10,153 nt of DNA from an uncultured Mycoplasmatota bacterium (lineage in GTDB: Bacteria > Bacillota_I > Bacilli_A > RF39 > UBA660): NCBI GenBank assembly GCA_900547465.1, contig URHJ01000029.1, positions 1 through 10,153 of the forward strand, read 5' to 3'. The stretch's first letter is position 1; every line of letters starts with the position of its first letter. The position numbers and the translations under genes were made by a program. The notes below the pieces were generated by a model. The model searched no databases. It saw nothing but the letters and a program-made list of their open reading frames with translations, and was not told the origin of the DNA. Of the stretch, positions 7,484 through 10,153 are shown in pieces.

Positions 7484-8080
7484 ATGAATGTTAATGATTA
7501 TCGTAGTAGTACTAGTAAAAAGGTAGAAAAGAGATTGGTTTTAAAAAAGAGTGTACGTAAATTTATAAATCGATGTTTAATAGTGATTATTTTATTTTTA
7601 GGTTGTTTAATTATGGTTAAAAGCAATACTTCTTTTAAAAGTAAAATAATTGATTATGTGTATTCTGATAGTTTTAAGTTTACAAAGTTAAGATCTATTT
7701 ATGAAAAATATTTTGGAAAAATACTTTCAGCAGATAAGGTTGTTCCTGAAGAAAAGAAAGTTTTTAATGAAAAAATAAGTTATAATTCAGCAAATGTATA
7801 TAAAGATGGAGTTAAGTTAGCAGTTAGTTCTAATTATATGGTTCCAACACTAGAAAGTGGTATTGTAGTATTTATGGGAGAAAAAGAAGGATATGGTAAT
7901 ACTATAATTATAGAGCAAATAGATGGGATTGACGTTTGGTATTCTAATATTAAATCTAATCAAGTAAAAATGTATGATTATGTAGAGAAAGGTTCCATGC
8001 TTGGAGAGGTTAGTGGTGATACTTTTTATATGGTGTTTCAAAAAGATGGGAATTATTTAAATTATAAAGACTATATCTAG
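7484..8080 (+). CDS. spoIVFA: SpoIVFA-like membrane protein with non-catalytic LytM/M23 domain
   Basis: The start chosen is ATG 7484, ten bases after AAGGAG (7468-7473). An in-frame TTG at 7451 lies in the mreD terminator U-tract. The 198-residue protein has a basic cytoplasmic stretch, one membrane segment (about 28-45) and an external part ending in a LytM/M23-like fold (about 125-193). Recognisable pieces are SGIVVFMGEKEGYGNTIII, VWYSNI and VEKGSMLGEVS. The metal-binding histidines of active M23 enzymes are absent. The Y.HL position reads WYSN and the HLHFE position reads FYMVFQ. This degenerate state, size and topology fit SpoIVFA, which holds the SpoIVFB protease inactive during sporulation in B. 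subtilis. It directly precedes a SpoIVFB-like gene and probably overlaps its true 5' end. If not SpoIVFA, it would be a LytM-fold regulatory protein. Confidence 0.82.
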   Translation: MNVNDYRSSTSKKVEKRLVLKKSVRKFINRCLIVIILFLGCLIMVKSNTSFKSKIIDYVYSDSFKFTKLRSIYEKYFGKILSADKVVPEEKKVFNEKISYNSANVYKDGVKLAVSSNYMVPTLESGIVVFMGEKEGYGNTIIIEQIDGIDVWYSNIKSNQVKMYDYVEKGSMLGEVSGDTFYMVFQKDGNYLNYKDYI

Positions 8081-8144
8081 ATATTTTTATGTTAGTCCCA
8101 TTTTTTTAATATTTTCACTTTTAGCAGTATTAATAGGGGCATTT
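8061..8144 (+). other. Probable N-terminal coding extension of the SpoIVFB-like protease
   Basis: The frame of the protease is open for 28 codons upstream of its first ATG, back to TAA 8058-8060. It reads a convincing first membrane segment, with YFYVSPIFLIFSLLAVLIGAF before the ATG. This matches the N-terminal segment of B. subtilis SpoIVFB, where a 'HVHPF...LLTG' stretch precedes the HELGH helix. No ATG, GTG or TTG is in frame here. ATT 8061 or ATA 8064, 9-12 bases after a weak GGGA (8048-8051), are the only plausible non-standard starts. The extension would overlap the SpoIVFA-like gene by about 20 bases. Confidence 0.6.
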
Positions 8145-8825
8145 ATGCCATTTTTATTATTGGTAGGTTTAATATTAATACATGAAGTAGGACATTTCCT
8201 TACTGCTTTCTTATTAGGAATAGAAGTAGATAAGATTTATTTGTATCCATTTGGAGGAATATCAAAATTTAATATTTCATTTAATGAATTATTATGGAAA
8301 GAGTTTTTGATACTTGTAATGGGACCTATAATGCAAGTAGTGGGGTATATATCTATTACTCATATTTCGTATTTTTCATCTTATTTTGATTTAATTAGAA
8401 TCTATCATTATAGTATATTGTTTTTTAATCTATTACCTATATATCCATTAGATGGTGGTAAATTATTGAATTTATTATTATCTTATAAATTTTCTTTTAA
8501 AAAGAGTTTTTTAATATCTATCTTTTTTTCATATCTTACTGTTTTTTTATTCTCAGTATATTTTTTATATAAAGATTTTTCACTTAATATTATAATAGTA
8601 ATTAGTTTTTTAATTTATAAAGTTAGATCAGAGTTTAAGCAAAAAGATTATATGATGGATCGTTTTTTACTGGAAAGGTATTTATATAATTTTCATTTTA
8701 AAAGAAGAAAAAACATTTCAAATGTAGATGATTTTATGAGAAATTGTAATCATTTAGTAAAGAAAAATGGTAAATATTATACTGAAAAAGCTATTTTATC
8801 AAAGAAATTTAAGAATAAGTGTTGA
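8145..8825 (+). CDS. spoIVFB: SpoIVFB-like site-2 intramembrane metalloprotease (M50)
   Basis: The coordinates give the first standard start (ATG 8145, with AGGGG five bases upstream). Coding probably extends to about 8061, making 254 rather than 226 residues. The zinc motif HEVGH (H13, E14, H17 from this ATG) lies in a membrane helix. The third ligand is the aspartate in IYPLDGGK (D103). About five or six membrane segments and a basic soluble tail follow. FLLERYLY in the tail closely resembles RFLLERYY of B. subtilis SpoIVFB, where this enzyme cleaves pro-sigma-K inside the outer forespore membrane. The region between catalytic motifs (YPFGGISKF, GPIMQ) also fits the family. Position directly after the SpoIVFA-like gene supports the assignment. 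Its TGA stop lies inside the -35 element of the tRNA promoter, and no terminator is seen after it. Confidence 0.92.
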   Translation: MPFLLLVGLILIHEVGHFLTAFLLGIEVDKIYLYPFGGISKFNISFNELLWKEFLILVMGPIMQVVGYISITHISYFSSYFDLIRIYHYSILFFNLLPIYPLDGGKLLNLLLSYKFSFKKSFLISIFFSYLTVFLFSVYFLYKDFSLNIIIVISFLIYKVRSEFKQKDYMMDRFLLERYLYNFHFKRRKNISNVDDFMRNCNHLVKKNGKYYTEKAILSKKFKNKC

Positions 8826-8851
8826 CTTTTAAAATTGGGCTATGCTATAAT
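8822..8851 (+). promoter_or_regulatory. Sigma-A promoter for the tRNA genes, overlapping the spoIVFB stop
   Basis: TTGACT (8822-8827) and TATAAT (8846-8851) are spaced by 18 bases, with a TG extended -10 (8843-8844). The spoIVFB stop TGA (8823-8825) is part of the -35. Transcription should start near 8858, about 30 bases before tRNA-Ala. Confidence 0.85.
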
Positions 8852-8886
8852 CTTATTACTGACTGAGTTATTGGTTAGTTAGAGAT

Positions 8887-8962
8887 GGGGCATTAGCTCA
8901 GCTGGGAGAGCGTCACGTTTGCACCGTGAAGGTCAGCGGTTCGATCCCGCTATGCTCCACCA
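8887..8962 (+). tRNA. tRNA-Ala (anticodon TGC)
   Basis: A complete 76-base cloverleaf with encoded CCA. Acceptor GGGGCAT pairs with ATGCTCC and contains G3-U70, the alanine identity element. The D arm is GCTC/GAGC. The anticodon stem TCACG/CGTGA holds TGC at 8920-8922, and the T arm is AGCGG-TTCGATC-CCGCT. Discriminator A is followed by CCA. It reads GCN alanine codons. Confidence 0.98.
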
Positions 8963-8972
8963 TTTTGAATTT

Positions 8973-9000
8973 AACGTTGAGAAATCGACGTTTTTATTTT
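8973..9000 (+). terminator. Terminator-like hairpin between tRNA-Ala and tRNA-Thr
   Basis: AACGTTG (8973-8979) pairs with CGACGTT (8986-8992) with one G-U pair and a 6-base loop, followed by TTTTT, A, TTTT. It begins ten bases after tRNA-Ala. tRNA-Thr starts only a few bases after the T-run and has no promoter of its own, so termination must be partial, or the hairpin serves as a processing element. Confidence 0.65.
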
Positions 9001-9004
9001 ATCT

Positions 9005-9078
9005 GCCGATTTAGTTTAGTGGTAAAACAGATCCTTGGTAAGGATCAGAGACAAGTTCAATTCTCGTAATCGGCACCA
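9005..9078 (+). tRNA. tRNA-Thr (anticodon GGT)
   Basis: A 74-base cloverleaf with encoded CCA. Acceptor GCCGATT pairs perfectly with AATCGGC. The D arm is GTTT/AAAC with the GG pair in its loop. The anticodon stem GATCC/GGATC holds GGT at 9037-9039. The threonine identity features G1-C72, C2-G71 and G35-U36 are present. The T arm (ACAAG-TTCAATT-CTCGT) has one A-C mismatch in the middle of the stem, which is unusual but tolerable. It reads ACC and ACT. Confidence 0.93.
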
Positions 9079-9090
9079 TAGGGAAATCCG

Positions 9091-9114
9091 CTCGAACTTT
9101 TTATAAGTTTCGAG
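9091..9114 (+). repeat. Short inverted repeat after tRNA-Thr
   Basis: CTCGAA (9091-9096) and TTCGAG (9109-9114) form a 6-bp stem that may extend inward imperfectly. No T-run follows, so it is not an intrinsic terminator by itself. It may mark the 3' trailer of the tRNA transcript. Confidence 0.4.
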
Positions 9115-9125
9115 AATAAATAGAC

Positions 9126-9155
9126 AATCAATTCTAAATTAGGATTGATTTTTTT
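9126..9155 (+). terminator. Strong intrinsic terminator closing the tRNA unit
   Basis: AATCAATTCTA (9126-9136) pairs with TAGGATTGATT (9140-9150) over 11 bp with one G-U pair and a 3-base loop, followed by T residues to 9155. It lies 48 bases after tRNA-Thr and before the small genes. Confidence 0.88.
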
Positions 9156-9196
9156 CTTGTTTAGAAAAAAGTCGTTTCAAGAAAGGATTGATTAAA

Positions 9197-9469
9197 ATGG
9201 TTAATGTTATCAAGCAAGAAGTTAGAATGGAAGAATCATTAAGAAAGAGATTAGAGTTTATATGTGAATTTTGTAAGGTCAAATCAACAATTATTAATGG
9301 TAATTTAAGAATGATAGATAAAACTAATCTTACATATCTAGAACCACACAGAATTATAATTAATGGTATAACTTTCCTAGCTTTTAATTATTCTAATGAG
9401 ATATTTATAGAAAACTTAAATAATAAAATTAAATTATCTGAATTAGAAAATTATTTAAAGAATATTTAA
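9197..9469 (+). CDS. Small hypothetical protein (90 aa)
   Basis: I do not recognise this protein. The start chosen is ATG 9197, nine bases after AAAGGA (9182-9187). An in-frame TTG at 9188 touches the SD and is unlikely. The 90-residue product has a charged helical N-terminus (RMEESLRKRLEFICEFCKVK) with a CxxC-like Cys pair (CEFC). A beta-rich middle (RIIINGITFLAFNYSNEIFI) and a C-terminal helix follow. There is no membrane segment or signal peptide. No clear promoter was found in the short gap after the tRNA terminator. It sits between the tRNA genes and a serine recombinase and may belong to an inserted element. The good SD and closed frame make it a credible gene, but its function is unknown. 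Confidence 0.65.
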   Translation: MVNVIKQEVRMEESLRKRLEFICEFCKVKSTIINGNLRMIDKTNLTYLEPHRIIINGITFLAFNYSNEIFIENLNNKIKLSELENYLKNI

Positions 9470-9475
9470 CAAAAA

Positions 9476-9504
9476 TTGACACTTAATACATTTTATGTTA
9501 GAAT
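9476..9504 (+). promoter_or_regulatory. Strong sigma-A promoter for the 70-residue gene
   Basis: TTGACA (9476-9481) is perfect and is followed, 17 bases later, by TAGAAT (9499-9504), with a TG extended -10 at 9496-9497. It begins seven bases after the stop of the preceding gene. The transcript should start near 9511, about 20 bases before the next ATG. Confidence 0.85.
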
Positions 9505-9530
9505 ATGAAATCAATTAAGGGGGATTTCAT

Positions 9531-9743
9531 ATGTCAGAAAAAAAATACTTATTACTATTAAAGAAACAATTACAAAATAAAAGAGTAATTTGTGGATATA
9601 ATCAAAATGATTTTGGACAAACTGTCATTACGACAGGTTCACCTAGAAAATATAATGATGATAAAATAACTTATGTAAATCAAAAATCAATGAGTGAATA
9701 CGATTATATTTCAAAACAAATGCAATCTGCAAAGAGAAGATAA
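9531..9743 (+). CDS. Small hypothetical basic protein (70 aa)
   Basis: I do not recognise this product. ATG 9531 follows AAGGGGG at a good distance. The 70-residue protein is hydrophilic and lysine-rich. It has a short amphipathic start (KKYLLLLKKQLQNKRVI), a GYNQNDFGQTVITTG stretch, and a basic end (SKQMQSAKRR). No membrane segment, zinc motif or clear helix-turn-helix is visible. It has its own strong promoter and its own long terminator, so it is a self-contained, probably highly expressed unit. That arrangement is unusual for a protein of this size. It lies directly upstream of the serine recombinase gene and could be element-borne. No function is assigned. Confidence 0.7.
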   Translation: MSEKKYLLLLKKQLQNKRVICGYNQNDFGQTVITTGSPRKYNDDKITYVNQKSMSEYDYISKQMQSAKRR

Positions 9744-9749
9744 AATTAT

Positions 9750-9794
9750 AAGGTGTCAGTAGTATTAAACAATTAATACTTTTGACACCTTTTT
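9750..9794 (+). terminator. Long two-part intrinsic terminator before the recombinase gene
   Basis: The outer stem AAGGTGTCA (9750-9758) pairs with TGACACCTT (9783-9791). After a small internal loop, AGTATTAA (9761-9768) pairs with TTAATACT (9773-9780), closing a 4-base loop. TTTT (9791-9794) follows. It ends the 70-residue gene's transcript. No separate promoter is evident before the recombinase, so expression of that gene may depend on readthrough. Confidence 0.85.
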
Positions 9795-9815
9795 ATATTA
9801 AGGAGTTGAAATTTA

Positions 9816-10153
9816 ATGAATGAAGAAAAGAAAATAGCAGGACTTTATATTAGAGTTAGTACTGAAGATCAAGCAAGAGAAGGATTTAGTTTACCAGAAC
9901 AAGAAAAAAGACTTCGTGCTATGTGCGAATATAAGAATTATGAAATTTATAAAGTTTATAAAGATGCTGGTATAAGTGCTAAAACCGGGAATAAAAGACC
10001 TGCATTTGAAGAATTATTACAAGATATTAAAGATAAGAAATGTAATACTATTGTTGTATTAAAACTAGATAGACTTACAAGAAGTGTTTATGATTGGGAA
10101 AATATTATTAAATTTTTAGAACATCATCAAGATTACGGTGTTGACATTGCTGA
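9816..10153 (+). CDS. Serine recombinase, N-terminal catalytic domain (truncated by window end)
   Basis: The first 112 residues of a site-specific serine recombinase are present; the gene continues past the window. ATG 9816 lies ten bases after AAGGAG (9800-9805). The catalytic motif YIRVSTEDQ places R13 and nucleophile S15. After it come GFSLPEQ, YKDAGISAK, RPAFEELL and VLKLDRLTRS (81-90), with D85, R86 and R89 forming the rest of the active site. This layout, especially the 'RPxFxxLL' and 'KLDRLTRS' segments, fits the large serine recombinases that integrate phages and conjugative elements. A small resolvase is less likely, but the C-terminal zinc-ribbon/coiled-coil region that would prove it is outside the window. 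Its position after tRNA genes and two small orphans suggests an integrated element, although these enzymes do not usually target tRNA genes. Confidence 0.92.
   Translation, partial: MNEEKKIAGLYIRVSTEDQAREGFSLPEQEKRLRAMCEYKNYEIYKVYKDAGISAKTGNKRPAFEELLQDIKDKKCNTIVVLKLDRLTRSVYDWENIIKFLEHHQDYGVDIA

Noticed and set aside
459..8041. Minus-strand open frames (459-686, 3492-3689, 7850-8041)
   Set aside because: All lie opposite well-supported + strand genes, have no ribosome binding sites and show no recognisable protein features.
9079..9125. A third, degenerate tRNA after tRNA-Thr
   Set aside because: The stretch contains a small CTCGAA/TTCGAG hairpin but no acceptor pairing, D arm or anticodon arm could be built.
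1..10153. CRISPR arrays or tandem repeats
   Set aside because: No regularly spaced repeat units were seen. Recurrent short motifs are AT-rich codon usage and terminator T-runs.

Overview
The window is very AT-rich and reads like the chromosome of a low-GC, endospore-forming or formerly endospore-forming Firmicute (Bacilli/Erysipelotrichia-like, perhaps an uncultured gut lineage). Supporting points are strong GGAGG-type ribosome binding sites, sigma-A promoters with extended -10 elements, a T-box leader, and a gene order matching the Bacillus subtilis valS-spoIIB-radC-mreCD-spoIVFA-spoIVFB region. TGA is used as a stop (mreC) and tryptophans are TGG, so the genetic code is standard (table 11), not the Mycoplasma code. 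All supported genes are on the + strand.

Layout. (1) 1-209: C-terminal tail of an Rpn/PD-(D/E)XK transposase-like protein. (2) 258-1239: a monocistronic kinase-fold gene behind a consensus promoter. (3) 1245-4852: a valine T-box operon. It has a sigma-A promoter, a leader with a likely GUA specifier, an intrinsic terminator, an HD-domain hydrolase gene, valS overlapping that gene by one base, and a terminator. (4) 4900-8825: a cell-envelope/sporulation cluster. It holds a membrane-anchored SPOR-like protein in the spoIIB position, radC, mreC, mreD, a SpoIVFA-like protein with a LytM domain lacking catalytic residues, and a SpoIVFB-like intramembrane metalloprotease. mreB, minC, minD, maf, comC and folC of the B. 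subtilis arrangement are absent from this locus. (5) 8822-9155: tRNA-Ala(TGC) and tRNA-Thr(GGT), with a promoter whose -35 overlaps the spoIVFB stop codon. (6) 9197-10153: two small unknown genes and the start of a serine recombinase, probably the edge of an integrated or accessory element next to the tRNAs.

How the genes fit together: uncharged tRNA-Val should switch on the HD hydrolase and valyl-tRNA synthetase together. MreC and MreD are scaffold/membrane parts of the elongation machinery. SpoIVFA and SpoIVFB are the regulator and protease pair that, in B. subtilis, processes pro-sigma-K. The most notable local puzzles are the start of the SpoIVFB gene, whose first membrane segment appears to be encoded upstream of the first ATG with no ATG/GTG/TTG start in frame, and the HD hydrolase placed under valine T-box control. 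I saw no clearly novel defence or mobile system that can be demonstrated from this window alone; the recombinase end of the window is truncated.
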